64,000 nt of DNA from an uncultured Caulobacter sp. (GTDB lineage Bacteria > Pseudomonadota > Alphaproteobacteria > Caulobacterales > Caulobacteraceae): NCBI RefSeq assembly GCF_947036865.1, contig NZ_CAMQSF010000002.1:186001-250000 (forward strand). The letters run 5' to 3'. Each line of letters starts with the position of its first letter. Position 1 is the first letter of the stretch. The notes under the pieces were generated by a model. It searched no databases. It saw only the letters and a list, made by a program, of their open reading frames with translations, and had not been told where the DNA came from. Positions 40,759 to 50,017 of this stretch are shown here, one piece after another. The position numbers and the translations under genes are program-made.

Positions 40759-41412
40759 CTACAGGATCGACTGGCCCGTCGAGGCCCAGTCCTTCAGGAA
40801 CTGCTCGAGGCCCTTGTCGGTCAGCGGGTGCTTGTACAGGTCGACGAACACCGCCGGCGGGATGGTGACCACGTCGGCGCCGACGATCGCGGCCTCCTTG
40901 ACGTGGCTGGCGTTGCGCACCGAGGCTGCCAGGATCTCGGTCTCGTAGCCGTAGTTGTCGTAGATCGTCCGGATATCGCGGATCAGATCCATGCCGTCGA
41001 AGCCGTAGTCGTCCAGGCGGCCGATGAACGGCGAGACGAAGGTCGCCCCGGCCTTGGCGGCCAGCAGGGCCTGGGTCGGCGAGAAGCACAGGGTGACGTT
41101 GGTCTTGATCTCCTCGTCGGCGAAGGCGGCGCAGGCGATCAGGCCGTCGCGGGTCAGCGGAATCTTGACCACGACGTTCGGGGCGATGGCGGCCAGCTTC
41201 TTGCCCTCGGCGATCATCGCGTCGGCGGTGGTGGCCGCCACCTCGGCGCTGATCGGGCCCGGCACGAGGTCGCAGATCTCGGCGATCACCTCCAGCATCG
41301 GCCGGCCCGCCTTGGCGATCAGGGTCGGGTTGGTGGTCACGCCGTCGATCAGGCCGGTCGAGGCCAGGTCGGCGATCACCTTGGTGTCGGTGCTGTCGAG
41401 GAAGATCTGCAT
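40759..41412 (-). CDS. Transaldolase / fructose-6-phosphate aldolase-like protein
   Basis: Short transaldolase family (subfamily 3B) protein of 217 residues. The N-terminus [17 protein letters not shown] and [15 protein letters not shown] are typical. The Schiff-base lysine is Lys83 in [13 protein letters not shown], followed by [25 protein letters not shown] (two blocks). Such short proteins are either true transaldolases or F6P aldolases; sequence alone does not separate them. A transketolase gene lies in the same window (46929), which makes a pentose-phosphate role likely. Confidence 0.92.
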   Translation of the reverse strand: MQIFLDSTDTKVIADLASTGLIDGVTTNPTLIAKAGRPMLEVIAEICDLVPGPISAEVAATTADAMIAEGKKLAAIAPNVVVKIPLTRDGLIACAAFADEEIKTNVTLCFSPTQALLAAKAGATFVSPFIGRLDDYGFDGMDLIRDIRTIYDNYGYETEILAASVRNASHVKEAAIVGADVVTIPPAVFVDLYKHPLTDKGLEQFLKDWASTGQSIL

Positions 41413-41506
41413 GGGACTCTTGCGCGATGTCTTATGGGAATGTTGCGGCCCGGTTTATCCCGAGCGCTCCCCCGGCGCCAGCGCTTAGCCGGCCGCCGCG
41501 CGGATC

Positions 41507-42052
41507 CTAGGCCAGCCCCGGCACGCGCGCGCCCAGCACCTGGGCCACGAAGGCGCGCAAGTCGCCGCCCTCGAACAGATAGCCCGCCACCCCCGCCCGG
41601 GCCCCGGCCTCGACGTCGATGTCGCGGTCGCCGATGATCACCGCCTCCCCGGGCTGGAGATTCCAGTCGGCCAGGCCGCGCAACACCATGCCGGGATTGG
41701 GCTTGCGATCGGGATGGTCGGCGACGCGATAGGCCTCCACCGTCGCGGCTTCGTGGAACGGGCAGTGATAGAAGGCGTCGATACGCCCGCCCAGTTCGGC
41801 CAGCTGGTCCTGCATGGCGGCGTGGAACCGCGCCAGCGCCGTCTCGTCGAAATAGCCCCGCCCGACGCCCGACTGGTTGGTGACGACCAGCACCCTCAGG
41901 CCGGCCGCGGTCATCGCCGCCACCGCCTCGCGGGCGCCGTCGATCCAGTCGAGCTTGGCCGGATCGTGGACATAGCCGTGGTCGATGTTCAGCACGCCGT
42001 CCCGGTCGAGGAACACGGCCTTCAGGGGCGGAAGCTCGGCGGGGGCGGTCAT
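41507..42052 (-). CDS. HAD-IIIA phosphatase, GmhB-like
   Basis: Sugar-bisphosphate phosphatase of 181 residues. HAD motifs: I FLDRDGVLN, II VVTNQSGVGRG, III DRKPNPGM and IV IIGDRDIDVEAG. It resembles heptose-1,7-bisphosphate 7-phosphatase, but the E. coli zinc-binding set (CxH ... CxC) is mostly missing: CPFH is followed later by ADHPDRKP with no cysteine pair. ATG 42052 is preferred to an upstream in-frame codon. The neighbours are an AGE epimerase and ManC, so a nucleotide-sugar role is plausible; the substrate is uncertain. Confidence 0.85.
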   Translation of the reverse strand: MTAPAELPPLKAVFLDRDGVLNIDHGYVHDPAKLDWIDGAREAVAAMTAAGLRVLVVTNQSGVGRGYFDETALARFHAAMQDQLAELGGRIDAFYHCPFHEAATVEAYRVADHPDRKPNPGMVLRGLADWNLQPGEAVIIGDRDIDVEAGARAGVAGYLFEGGDLRAFVAQVLGARVPGLA

Positions 42053-42150
42053 GGCCCGAGCACTAACCCGACCGGCGCCGAAAGGCCATGCCGCCGTCTT
42101 GGCCTGGTCACGCAAGCTCCTCTAGAAGAGCGAAGTTCCGGGAGCTCTCG

Positions 42151-43308
42151 ATGACCGCCTTCGCCGACGCCGCTCGCCTGCGCGACCGCCTGAAGACCTG
42201 GGCGACCGACGCGGCCTACCCGCTGTGGTGGACGATCGGCGCCGATCGCGCCAAGGGCGGCTTCTTCGAGAAGATCGATCAGGAGGGCCAAGCGGTCGAC
42301 GGCCCCCGGCGCGGGCGGGTGCTGCCCCGGCAGATCTTCGCCTATGCGATCGCCGGCGACCTCGGCTGGACCGGACCCTGGCGAGAGGCGGTCGAGCACG
42401 GGCTTGCGTTTCTCCTCGCGCGATACCGCCGCCCCGACGGCCTGTTCCGCACCCTGGTCGGCCCGAACGGCGAGGGCCTGGACGAGACCGCCGACCTCTA
42501 TGACCAGGCGTTCGCGATCTTCGCCCTGGCGGCCGTCGCCAAGGCTTTGCCCGATCGCGCGGCCGAGGCGCGCGGGATCGCCCTGGGGGTGCTGGAAAAG
42601 CTGATCGCCGAACGCAAGCACCCGGTCGCCGGCTTCCACCTCTCCAATCCGCCCACGGCGCCGCTGCAGTCCAACCCGCACATGCATCTCTTCGAGGCCA
42701 TGCTGGCCTGGGGCGAAGTCGACGACCATCCTCTCTGGCGAATGCTGGCCGACGAGATCGCGGCCCTGGCGCTGTCTAAGTTCATCCACGCCGGCAGCGG
42801 CCAGATCCGCGAGTTCTTCGAGCTCGATTGGACGCCGGCGGCCGGGATCGAAGGCCGGATCTGCGAGCCGGGCCACCAGTTCGAGTGGGGCTGGCTGCTG
42901 CTGCGCTGGGGCAAGCGGGTCGCGCGTCCGGACGCCGCGGCCGCCGCCTTGCGCATGATCGATGCCGCCGAGACCCACGGCGTCGACCTGTCGCGCGGCG
43001 TGGCGATCAACGCCTTGCTGGACGACTGCTCGACGCACGACGCCGGCGCGCGCCTGTGGCCGCAGACCGAGCGGATCAAGGCCGCGGTCCTGGCCGCCGA
43101 GGCGACGGGCGATCCGCGATACTGGGACATGGCCGCCGCCGCCGCCGAAGGCCTGCTGGCCTATCTGCGGACGCCCGTGTCCGGGCTGTGGCGCGACAAG
43201 TATCAGCCGGACGAGACCTTCGTGGACGAGCCAGCGCCGGCCAGCTCCTTCTACCACATCGCCCTGGCCATCCAGGAACTGGACCGAGCGGTCAGCGCGG
43301 CTTCGTGA
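42151..43308 (+). CDS. AGE family epimerase/isomerase (possible mannose-6-phosphate isomerase)
   Basis: (alpha/alpha)6-barrel sugar isomerase of 385 residues. Motifs are KGGFFEKIDQEG, LYDQAFAIFALAAVAK, NPHMHLFEAMLAW, GRICEPGHQFEWGWLLLRWG and DKYQPDETFVDEPAPASSFYH, with the conserved histidines of the AGE family. Members act on N-acylglucosamine, mannose or mannose-6-phosphate. The convergent neighbour is ManC, which uses mannose-1-phosphate, so an isomerase feeding GDP-mannose is reasonable. GGAG lies upstream of ATG 42151. The 3' end overlaps manC by 17 bp. Confidence 0.88.
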   Translation: MTAFADAARLRDRLKTWATDAAYPLWWTIGADRAKGGFFEKIDQEGQAVDGPRRGRVLPRQIFAYAIAGDLGWTGPWREAVEHGLAFLLARYRRPDGLFRTLVGPNGEGLDETADLYDQAFAIFALAAVAKALPDRAAEARGIALGVLEKLIAERKHPVAGFHLSNPPTAPLQSNPHMHLFEAMLAWGEVDDHPLWRMLADEIAALALSKFIHAGSGQIREFFELDWTPAAGIEGRICEPGHQFEWGWLLLRWGKRVARPDAAAAALRMIDAAETHGVDLSRGVAINALLDDCSTHDAGARLWPQTERIKAAVLAAEATGDPRYWDMAAAAAEGLLAYLRTPVSGLWRDKYQPDETFVDEPAPASSFYHIALAIQELDRAVSAAS

Positions 43309-44602
43309 CCAGCAGCGTCGCCGCGCCGATCGCGCGCGCGGGCGTCTCGGCCGGGAGCGGAATGACCGCGCCGGCGGCATGGACGCCGCCGTCCATCTCG
43401 AGCCCGCCCTCCAGGATCTGCACCGTGGCGGCGGGCAGGGTGAGCGCCGCGCCGGGAGCCGCCCGGCGAAGCTCGACGGCGAAGCCGTCGGTCGACACCA
43501 GGGTTTCGGTGGCGTTGGCGGCGAGGCTCTTGCGCGAGGCGATCGAGCGGCCCTTGGCCTTCAGGCCGTCGACCAGGGTCTTGACGGCCTGGCTGTCCTT
43601 GCGATGGCAAACGAGCACGGCGTCCGGCTCGGCCACCACCACGATGTCGCTGACGCCGATCACCCCGACATAGGGGCCGGTCGAGCGGACCAGGACCCCC
43701 GAGGTCTTGTGCAGATCCACGTCGCCGGCCCAGGCGTTGCCCTCGCCGTCGCGGGTCGAGGCCTCCCAGATCGCGTCCCAGGCGCCCAGGTCCGACCAGG
43801 CGAAGGCGGCCGGCGCGACGGCGGCCTTGGTGGTGCGCTCCATGACCGCGTAGTCGAGCGAGATCTTCTTGGCCCCCGCGAAGGCGTCCGCGTCGAGACG
43901 GCCGATTCCGCCGTCCAGCGTCAGGGCGGCGGCGCAGGCCTTGGCCGCCTCGGCGACGCTCGGCTCGAACGCCTCGAACTCGCCGATCAGCGTCGCGGCC
44001 TTGAAGGCGAAGTTGCCGCTGTTCCAGAGATAGCCCTCGAGCAGATAGCGCTCGGCCGTCTCCTGGTCGGGCTTTTCGACGAAGGCGGCGACCTCGCGCA
44101 CCGAGCCGTCCAGCAAAGCCGCGCCCGGGCGGATATAGCCGAAGCCGGTGGCCGGCACGGTTGGCTGCACCCCGAAGGTGACGATCAAGCCCGCCTCGGC
44201 GGCGGCGGCGGCGGTGACGGCGGCGTCCTGGAAGATCTCGGGCTGGGCGATGTGGTGGTCGGCGGCCAGCATCAGCACCACGCCGTCCGGGTCATGGCGC
44301 TGGACATAGGCGGCGGCGGCGGCGACGGCGGGCGCGGAGTCGCGGGCCTCGGGCTCGACCAGGATCGTGACCGGCGTATCGATCTCGGCCGTCTGGTCGA
44401 CGACGAAGCCGACCATGGCCTCGCCGGTGACGATGACGATCTCGGCGACGCCGGCGATGCCCTTCACCCGCAGGACGGTTTCCTGAAACGACGAGCGATG
44501 GCCGACCAGTTTCAGGAACTGCTTGGGCTGGTCGCTGCGCGAGGCCGGCCAGAGCCGCGTCCCCGAGCCGCCGCACAGGATCACCGGATAGATCGAAGCC
44601 AA
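43292..44602 (-). CDS. manC: Mannose-1-phosphate guanylyltransferase
   Basis: Forms GDP-mannose from GTP and mannose-1-phosphate; about 436 residues. The nucleotidyltransferase signature YPVILCGGSGTRLWPAS is at the N-terminus, followed by QPKQFLKLVG, VEKPDQETAERYL and LWNSGNFAFKA. The C-terminal part has a cupin-like stretch but not a full phosphomannose isomerase domain, in line with the separate AGE gene. The start is uncertain: TTG 44602 (GGGGA six bases upstream) or GTG 44617. It follows nadE on the minus strand. Confidence 0.93.
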   Translation of the reverse strand: MASIYPVILCGGSGTRLWPASRSDQPKQFLKLVGHRSSFQETVLRVKGIAGVAEIVIVTGEAMVGFVVDQTAEIDTPVTILVEPEARDSAPAVAAAAAYVQRHDPDGVVLMLAADHHIAQPEIFQDAAVTAAAAAEAGLIVTFGVQPTVPATGFGYIRPGAALLDGSVREVAAFVEKPDQETAERYLLEGYLWNSGNFAFKAATLIGEFEAFEPSVAEAAKACAAALTLDGGIGRLDADAFAGAKKISLDYAVMERTTKAAVAPAAFAWSDLGAWDAIWEASTRDGEGNAWAGDVDLHKTSGVLVRSTGPYVGVIGVSDIVVVAEPDAVLVCHRKDSQAVKTLVDGLKAKGRSIASRKSLAANATETLVSTDGFAVELRRAAPGAALTLPAATVQILEGGLEMDGGVHAAGAVIPLPAETPARAIGAATLLVTKPR

Positions 44603-44694
44603 GACTTGTCCCCACACGCTCAGTCTTCGCCCCTCGTAGGGCCTTATTGCGAAGGCTGCTTAAAGGCAAAGCGGCGAGGAACGAAGAGTTTTCC

Positions 44695-46731
44695 TCAGTC
44701 CGGAACGTTGGCGCGCAGTTCCGCCAACCAGGCGTCCGCCGTCGCGTCGGACGGCATCCGCCAGTCGCCGCGTGGGGACAGGGCGCCGCCCGACGAAATC
44801 TTGGGTCCGTTCGGCAGGGCCGAGCGCTTGAACTGGTTGGCGAAGAACCGCTTCAGGAAGAGCTCCAGCCAGCGCTTGATCTCCGGCAGGTCATAGGCGC
44901 GGCGCGACTCATCGGGCAGGCCGACCGGCCAGGCCCCGGCCTCGGCGTCATGCCAGGCGCTCCAGGCCAGGAAGGCGATCTTGGACGGCGCCATGCCATA
45001 GCGGGTCAGATAGAAGAGATTGAAGTCCTGCAGGGCGTAGGGCCCAACGAAGCTTTCCGTGGCCTGCACCTCCTCGCCGGGAATGAGCTCCGGCGAGATT
45101 TCGGTGGCCAGGATATCCTCCAGCAGCGCCGTGGTGTTCGCGTCGACGTCGCCCGAATGAGCCACGAAGCGGATCAGGTGCTGGATCAGGGTCTTGGGCA
45201 CGCCGCTGTTGGGATTGTAGTGGCTCATCTGGTCGCCGACGCCATAGGTGCACCAGCCCAGCGCCAGCTCCGACAGGTCGCCGGTGCCCACCACCATGCC
45301 CTTGTGGTGGTTGGCCAGGCGGAACAGGTAGTCGGTGCGCAGGCCGGCCTGGACGTTCTCGAAGGTCACGTCATAGACCGGCTCGCCGTTGGCGAACGGG
45401 TGGCGCAGGCCCGCCAGCATCTGCTGGGCGGCGGGACGAATGTCGATCTCCTCGGCCGTGACGCCCATCGCGGTCATCAGCTTCCAGGCGTTGGACTTGG
45501 TGCGGTCCGAGGTCGCGAAGCCCGGCAGGGTGTAGCCGCGAATGTCCGAGCGGGGCCGGCCCAGCTGGTCCATGGCCTTGGCGGCCACGATCAGGGCGTG
45601 GGTCGAGTCCAGGCCGCCGGAGATGCCGATCACCAGGCTCCTGGAGCCGGTCGCCTCGACGCGGCGGGCCAGGCCCTGGACCTGGATGTTGAAGGCCTCG
45701 TAGCAGTTCTCGCGCAGCTTGGCGGGATCCGACGGCGTGAACGGGAACCGCTCGACGCCGCGCGCCAGGGCCAGGTCGCCGGCGGGGGGGGCATAGGCGA
45801 AAGACGCGATCCGGAAGGGAACCTTGGGCGGGGCCAGGGCCATCGAATCGCCGAAGCTGCCGACCCGCATCCGCTCCTGGCGCAGGCGGTCGACGTCGAC
45901 GTCGGCGAAGGTCCAGGCCGGACCCGTCGAAAAGCGCGGGCTTTCGGCCAGCAGGGCGCCCATCTCGTGGATGTCGACATGGCCGTCCCAGGCCAGGTCG
46001 GTCGAGCTCTCGCCCGCGCCGGCCGCCGCATAGACATAGGCGGCGATCATCCGCGCCGACTGGCTGGCGCACAGCAGGCGACGGGTCTCGGACTTGCCGA
46101 TGGTGATGTTGCTGGCCGAGAGGTTCAGCAGGATCTCGGCCCCGGCCAGGGCCTGGGCGGTGCTGGGCGGGTTGGGCGTCCAGACGTCCTCGCAGATCTC
46201 GACGCCCACGGTGAAGGGCGTCGGCCCCTCGCCGCGCAGCAGGACGTCGGTTCCGAACGGGACGGTCTGGGCGGCCAGGGTCAGGGTCTTGCCGGCCACC
46301 CCGGCGCCGGGCGTGAACCAGCGCCGCTCGTAGAATTCGCGATAGTTGGGCAGGAAGCTCTTGGGGACGACGCCCAGGACCCGGCCGCCGTGGATGGCCA
46401 CGGCGGTGTTGTAGAGCCGGCCGGCGTCGCGCAATGGCGCGCCGACCACGATCAGCGGCGACAGGTCCCGGCTTTCCTCGGCCAAGGTCGCGATCGCCGC
46501 CTCGACGGCGTCCAGCAGGGCGTTCTGCTGCAGCAGGTCGTCGATCGTATAGCCGGTCAGGCCCAGTTCCGGGAACACGATCACGGCCACGCCCGCCGCG
46601 TGCGCCTCGTGCGCCAGGGCCAGAACGCTTCGCGCATTGGTCGCCGGATCGGCCAGCTTCACCTTCGGAACGGCCGTGGCCACGCGGACGAAGCCATGAC
46701 GATAGGGCGAGAAGAAGGACGGGCTAGCCAA
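44695..46731 (-). CDS. nadE: Glutamine-dependent NAD+ synthase
   Basis: Last step of NAD synthesis, using glutamine as ammonia donor; 678 residues. An N-terminal nitrilase-type glutaminase has Glu55 (FPELGLTGY), Lys124 (VPKSFLPNY) and Cys180 ([11 protein letters not shown]). The C-terminal NAD synthase domain has the PP-loop SGGLDS (371-376) and [21 protein letters not shown]. It is divergent from tkt; a dyad (TTATGCT-N7-AGCATAA) lies 19 bases upstream of its start. Confidence 0.96.
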   Translation of the reverse strand: MASPSFFSPYRHGFVRVATAVPKVKLADPATNARSVLALAHEAHAAGVAVIVFPELGLTGYTIDDLLQQNALLDAVEAAIATLAEESRDLSPLIVVGAPLRDAGRLYNTAVAIHGGRVLGVVPKSFLPNYREFYERRWFTPGAGVAGKTLTLAAQTVPFGTDVLLRGEGPTPFTVGVEICEDVWTPNPPSTAQALAGAEILLNLSASNITIGKSETRRLLCASQSARMIAAYVYAAAGAGESSTDLAWDGHVDIHEMGALLAESPRFSTGPAWTFADVDVDRLRQERMRVGSFGDSMALAPPKVPFRIASFAYAPPAGDLALARGVERFPFTPSDPAKLRENCYEAFNIQVQGLARRVEATGSRSLVIGISGGLDSTHALIVAAKAMDQLGRPRSDIRGYTLPGFATSDRTKSNAWKLMTAMGVTAEEIDIRPAAQQMLAGLRHPFANGEPVYDVTFENVQAGLRTDYLFRLANHHKGMVVGTGDLSELALGWCTYGVGDQMSHYNPNSGVPKTLIQHLIRFVAHSGDVDANTTALLEDILATEISPELIPGEEVQATESFVGPYALQDFNLFYLTRYGMAPSKIAFLAWSAWHDAEAGAWPVGLPDESRRAYDLPEIKRWLELFLKRFFANQFKRSALPNGPKISSGGALSPRGDWRMPSDATADAWLAELRANVPD

Positions 46732-46749
46732 CCGATCGGCCTTTCAGGG

Positions 46750-46770
46750 TTATGCTGAAAATGAGCATAA
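46750..46770. promoter_or_regulatory. Dyad upstream of nadE
   Basis: Perfect 7-bp inverted arms TTATGCT and AGCATAA separated by seven bases, ending 19 bases upstream of the nadE start in the nadE/tkt divergent spacer. AT-rich against the local background. Likely an operator or part of a promoter. Confidence 0.5.
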
Positions 46771-46928
46771 GTATCGCCCCAGCTATAACGCCTCCGGACG
46801 ATGTTGCATAGCGCCCACGAGGCCCGCTCGGCTCCCGTCTTTAGCCCTTGTCGGGTTGACCCTCGGGGGCTCCCATGTCACCTGCGCCGTCGCGCAGCCC
46901 CGCAAAACAAAGACAAGACGGAACTTCC

Positions 46929-48887
46929 ATGCCCGTTTCGCCCATCAAGATGGCCGACGCGATCCGCGTCCTTTCGATGGACGCGGTCCACAAGGCCAAG
47001 TCCGGTCACCAGGGCATGCCGATGGGCATGGCCGACGTGGCGACGGTGCTGTGGAGCAAGTTCCTGAAGTTCGACGCGTCGCAGCCTAACTGGCACGACC
47101 GCGACCGGTTCGTGCTGTCGGCCGGCCACGGCTCGATGCTGCTCTATTCGCTGCTTCACCTGACCGGCTTCAAGGCCGTGACGATGAAGGAGATCGAGAA
47201 CTTCCGGCAGTGGGGCTCGCTGACCCCGGGCCACCCTGAGGTCCACCATACGCCGGGCGTTGAGACCACCACCGGCCCGCTGGGCCAGGGTTTGGCCACC
47301 GCGGTGGGCATGGCGATGGCCGAGGCCCATCTGTCGTCGCGCTTCGGCCATGAGCTGGTCGACCACCGCACCTGGGTGATCGCCGGCGACGGCTGCCTGA
47401 TGGAGGGCGTCAGCCACGAGGCCATCAGCATCGCCGGACGCCTGCGCCTGAGGAAGCTGACGGTGCTGTTCGACGACAACAACACCACCATCGACGGCGA
47501 GGCCACGATCGCCGAGACCGGCGACCAGGTCGCCCGCTTCAAGGCCGCCGGCTGGGCGGTCAAGGTCGTCGACGGCCACGACCACGGCAAGATCGCCGCC
47601 GCCCTGCGCTGGGCCACCAAGCAGGACCGCCCGACCATGATCGCGTGCAAGACGCTGATCTCGAAGGGCGCCGGTCCCAAGGAAGGCGACCCCCACAGCC
47701 ACGGCTACACCCTGTTCGACGACCAGATCCGTGAAGCCCGGCTTGCGATGGGCTGGGACGCCGCGCCGTTCACCGTACCGGACGACATCGCCAAGGCCTG
47801 GAAGAGCGTCGGCCGTCGCGGCGCCAAGGTCCGCAAGGCCTGGGAGGGCAAGCTCGCCGCCTCGATCCAAGCCAGCGAGTTCAAGCGCGCCATGGCCGGC
47901 GAGCTGCCGGCGGGCGCCTTCGAGGCCCTCGACGCCCACATCGCCAAGGCCCTGGAGACCAAGCCGGTCAACGCCACCCGGGTCCATTCGGGCTCGGCCC
48001 TGGACCAGCTGGTCCCGGCGATCCCGGAGATGATCGGCGGCTCGGCCGACCTGACCGGTTCCAACAACACCCTGGTCAAGGGCATGGGCGCGTTCGACGC
48101 CCCGGGCTACGAGGGCCGCTACGTCCACTACGGCGTACGCGAGTTCGGCATGGCCGCGGCGATGAACGGCATGGCCCTGCACGGCGGGGTCATTCCCTAT
48201 TCCGGCACCTTCCTGGCCTTCGCCGACTATAGCCGCGCGGCGATCCGCCTGGGCGCCCTGATGGAGGCTCGCGTCATCCACGTGATGACCCACGACTCCA
48301 TCGGCCTGGGCGAGGACGGCCCGACCCACCAGCCGGTCGAGCAGGTCGCGTCCCTGCGCGCCATCCCGAACCTGCTGGTCTTCCGCCCGGCCGACGCGGT
48401 GGAAGCCGCCGAGTGCTGGAAGGTCGCCCTGCAACAGGCCCGCACGCCATCGGTCATGACCCTGTCGCGCCAGAAGACTCCGCACGTGCGCGAGCAGGGC
48501 GGCGACCTGTCGGCCAAGGGCGCCTACGAGCTTCTCCCCGCCGAGGGCGGCGAGGCCCAGGTGACGATCTTCGCCTCGGGCACCGAGGTCGGCGTCGCCG
48601 TCGCCGCGCGCGCCATCCTGCAGGCCGAGGGCAAGCCGACCCGTGTCGTCTCCACCCCGTGCTGGGAGCTCTTCGCCAAGCAGGACGCCGCCTACCAGGC
48701 CTCCGTCATCGGGACGGCGCCGGTGCGCGTGGCCGTCGAGGCCGGCGTCCGGATGGGCTGGGAGCGCTTCATCGGCGAGACCGGCCGGTTCGTCGGCATG
48801 ACCGGGTTCGGGGCTTCGGCGCCCTTCGAAGTGCTGTACCAGAAGTTCGGCATCACCCCCGAGGCCGTCGCCGCGGCGGCGCGCTAG
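46929..48887 (+). CDS. tkt: Transketolase
   Basis: Thiamine-diphosphate enzyme of the pentose phosphate pathway; 652 residues. It starts MPVSPIKMADAIRVLSMDAV, shows KAKSGHQGMPMGMAD, the ThDP motif GDGCLMEGVSHEAI, and the pyrimidine domain ending HDSIGLGEDGPTHQPVEQ. ATG 46929 is used; the in-frame ATG 54 bases upstream lacks conserved sequence. No terminator is obvious after it; tRNA-Ala(CGC) is convergent. Confidence 0.97.
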   Translation: MPVSPIKMADAIRVLSMDAVHKAKSGHQGMPMGMADVATVLWSKFLKFDASQPNWHDRDRFVLSAGHGSMLLYSLLHLTGFKAVTMKEIENFRQWGSLTPGHPEVHHTPGVETTTGPLGQGLATAVGMAMAEAHLSSRFGHELVDHRTWVIAGDGCLMEGVSHEAISIAGRLRLRKLTVLFDDNNTTIDGEATIAETGDQVARFKAAGWAVKVVDGHDHGKIAAALRWATKQDRPTMIACKTLISKGAGPKEGDPHSHGYTLFDDQIREARLAMGWDAAPFTVPDDIAKAWKSVGRRGAKVRKAWEGKLAASIQASEFKRAMAGELPAGAFEALDAHIAKALETKPVNATRVHSGSALDQLVPAIPEMIGGSADLTGSNNTLVKGMGAFDAPGYEGRYVHYGVREFGMAAAMNGMALHGGVIPYSGTFLAFADYSRAAIRLGALMEARVIHVMTHDSIGLGEDGPTHQPVEQVASLRAIPNLLVFRPADAVEAAECWKVALQQARTPSVMTLSRQKTPHVREQGGDLSAKGAYELLPAEGGEAQVTIFASGTEVGVAVAARAILQAEGKPTRVVSTPCWELFAKQDAAYQASVIGTAPVRVAVEAGVRMGWERFIGETGRFVGMTGFGASAPFEVLYQKFGITPEAVAAAAR

Positions 48888-49038
48888 GCTCGAGATTGGG
48901 CGCGGCGACGCTGTGACGCGTCGTCGCAGCCTGGGGAAAACGCTGCGTCGGCCAAGGGCATGATCGTGCGCGAATCCGCTCCGGCGATTCGCGTCCGGTC
49001 GGCGCGTCGGCTCTCGATAACAGGCTAGGGAGGGTCCT

Positions 49039-49114
49039 TGGTGGAGCCGAGGGGAATCGAACCCCTGACCTCCTCATTGCGAACGAGGCGCTCTACCATC
49101 TGAGCTACGGCCCC
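49039..49114 (-). tRNA. tRNA-Ala (anticodon CGC)
   Basis: A 76-base tRNA with encoded CCA. Acceptor arms GGGGCCG/CGGCTCC again contain the G3-U70 alanine pair. The anticodon loop TTCGCAA gives anticodon CGC; the T arm holds GGTTCGATTCC. Second alanine isoacceptor in this window. Confidence 0.96.
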
Positions 49115-49230
49115 AAGGAGCGGCGGAGATACGGCCCCGGAGCGCCCGCGTCAAGCGCCGTATGCGCAAGGCTTGGACTTCCTTTCCCTGGCGCGCTACA
49201 TCCCGTCCGACAACATTTCGCGAGGAACGC

Positions 49231-49536
49231 ATGGGTTCGGCTATCGTCTGGCTCGTCGACACCGTCATCGGGCTGCTGATTTTCCTGATCTTCGTGCGCG
49301 CGATCGTCAGCTGGCTGGTTCAGTTCGACATCATCAACACGCGAAATCGCGTCGTCTGGCAGATCCTGACCATGCTGGAGCGGTTGACCGATCCGATCCT
49401 GCGGCCGATTTCGCGGGTGATTCCCAGCCTCGGCGGCATCGACATCAGCCCCATCGTCGCTTGGCTGGCGCTGACCGTGATCCGCATCATCTTCGACCGC
49501 AACATCGCCGGGCTGCTGATCGGCGCCCTGGGCTAG
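49231..49536 (+). CDS. YggT family membrane protein
   Basis: Small inner-membrane protein of 101 residues with two hydrophobic segments (about 4-25 and 76-95). The family core is seen: NRVVWQILTMLERLTDPILRP and ISRVIPSLGGIDISPIVAWL. GAGG precedes ATG 49231; an earlier in-frame start is not supported. YggT proteins are linked to osmotic or division functions in other bacteria; function here is open. It sits nine bases before a DUF167 gene, the conserved yggT-yggU order. Confidence 0.9.
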   Translation: MGSAIVWLVDTVIGLLIFLIFVRAIVSWLVQFDIINTRNRVVWQILTMLERLTDPILRPISRVIPSLGGIDISPIVAWLALTVIRIIFDRNIAGLLIGALG

Positions 49537-49545
49537 CGGTCCGCC

Positions 49546-49830
49546 TTGGCCGAGATCCTGGCGGTCCGCCTCACGCCGCGCGGCGGTCGGGACGCGATCG
49601 AAGGTTGGGCGCTGGACGTGGACGGGCGGCCCTATCTGAAGGTGCGAGTCGCCAGCCCGCCCGTGGACGGCGCGGCCAACGCCGCGCTGATCGCCTTCCT
49701 GGCCAAGCGCCTCGGAATCGCCCGCTCCGATATTCGGATGATCGCCGGGGACACCGCCCGGCTCAAGCGCCTGGAGCTCGATGGGGTCGACGGCGATGAC
49801 CTGACCCGCGTGTTCGGGCCCCGGCCCTGA
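49546..49830 (+). CDS. DUF167 (YggU) family protein
   Basis: Small cytoplasmic protein of 94 residues. The start is TTG 49546 (LAEILAVRLTPRGGRD). Family features include RLTPRGGRDAIEGW, LKVRVASPPVDGAANAALIAFLAK and the tail LKRLELDGVD. Function unknown; it follows yggT in the usual order. Confidence 0.88.
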   Translation: MAEILAVRLTPRGGRDAIEGWALDVDGRPYLKVRVASPPVDGAANAALIAFLAKRLGIARSDIRMIAGDTARLKRLELDGVDGDDLTRVFGPRP

Positions 49831-50017
49831 AGCGCCGCTTGGGGTAAATAATACCCGCCTTTCGCCGAACGGCGATGCGTACTCTCCTTTCCAAGCGATG
49901 CTGAAACCCGCCCTGGCGAGTCATTGACGGAGCCGCCCCAATTTATTTCCCTCTAACCCTCCGCGCCTAGCCTGGGCATGGACGAGGCAGGCCTGACCGG
50001 AGGGGTTGCGGGCGCTG

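Noticed and set aside
48901..48927. GC-rich inverted repeat after tkt
   Set aside because: Short arms (GCGACG/CGTCGC) and no T-run; expected by chance in DNA of this composition.
49844..49858. Small hairpin GGGTA-AATA-ATACCC after the DUF167 gene
   Set aside because: Only a five- or six-base stem with no T-run, too weak to call a terminator.
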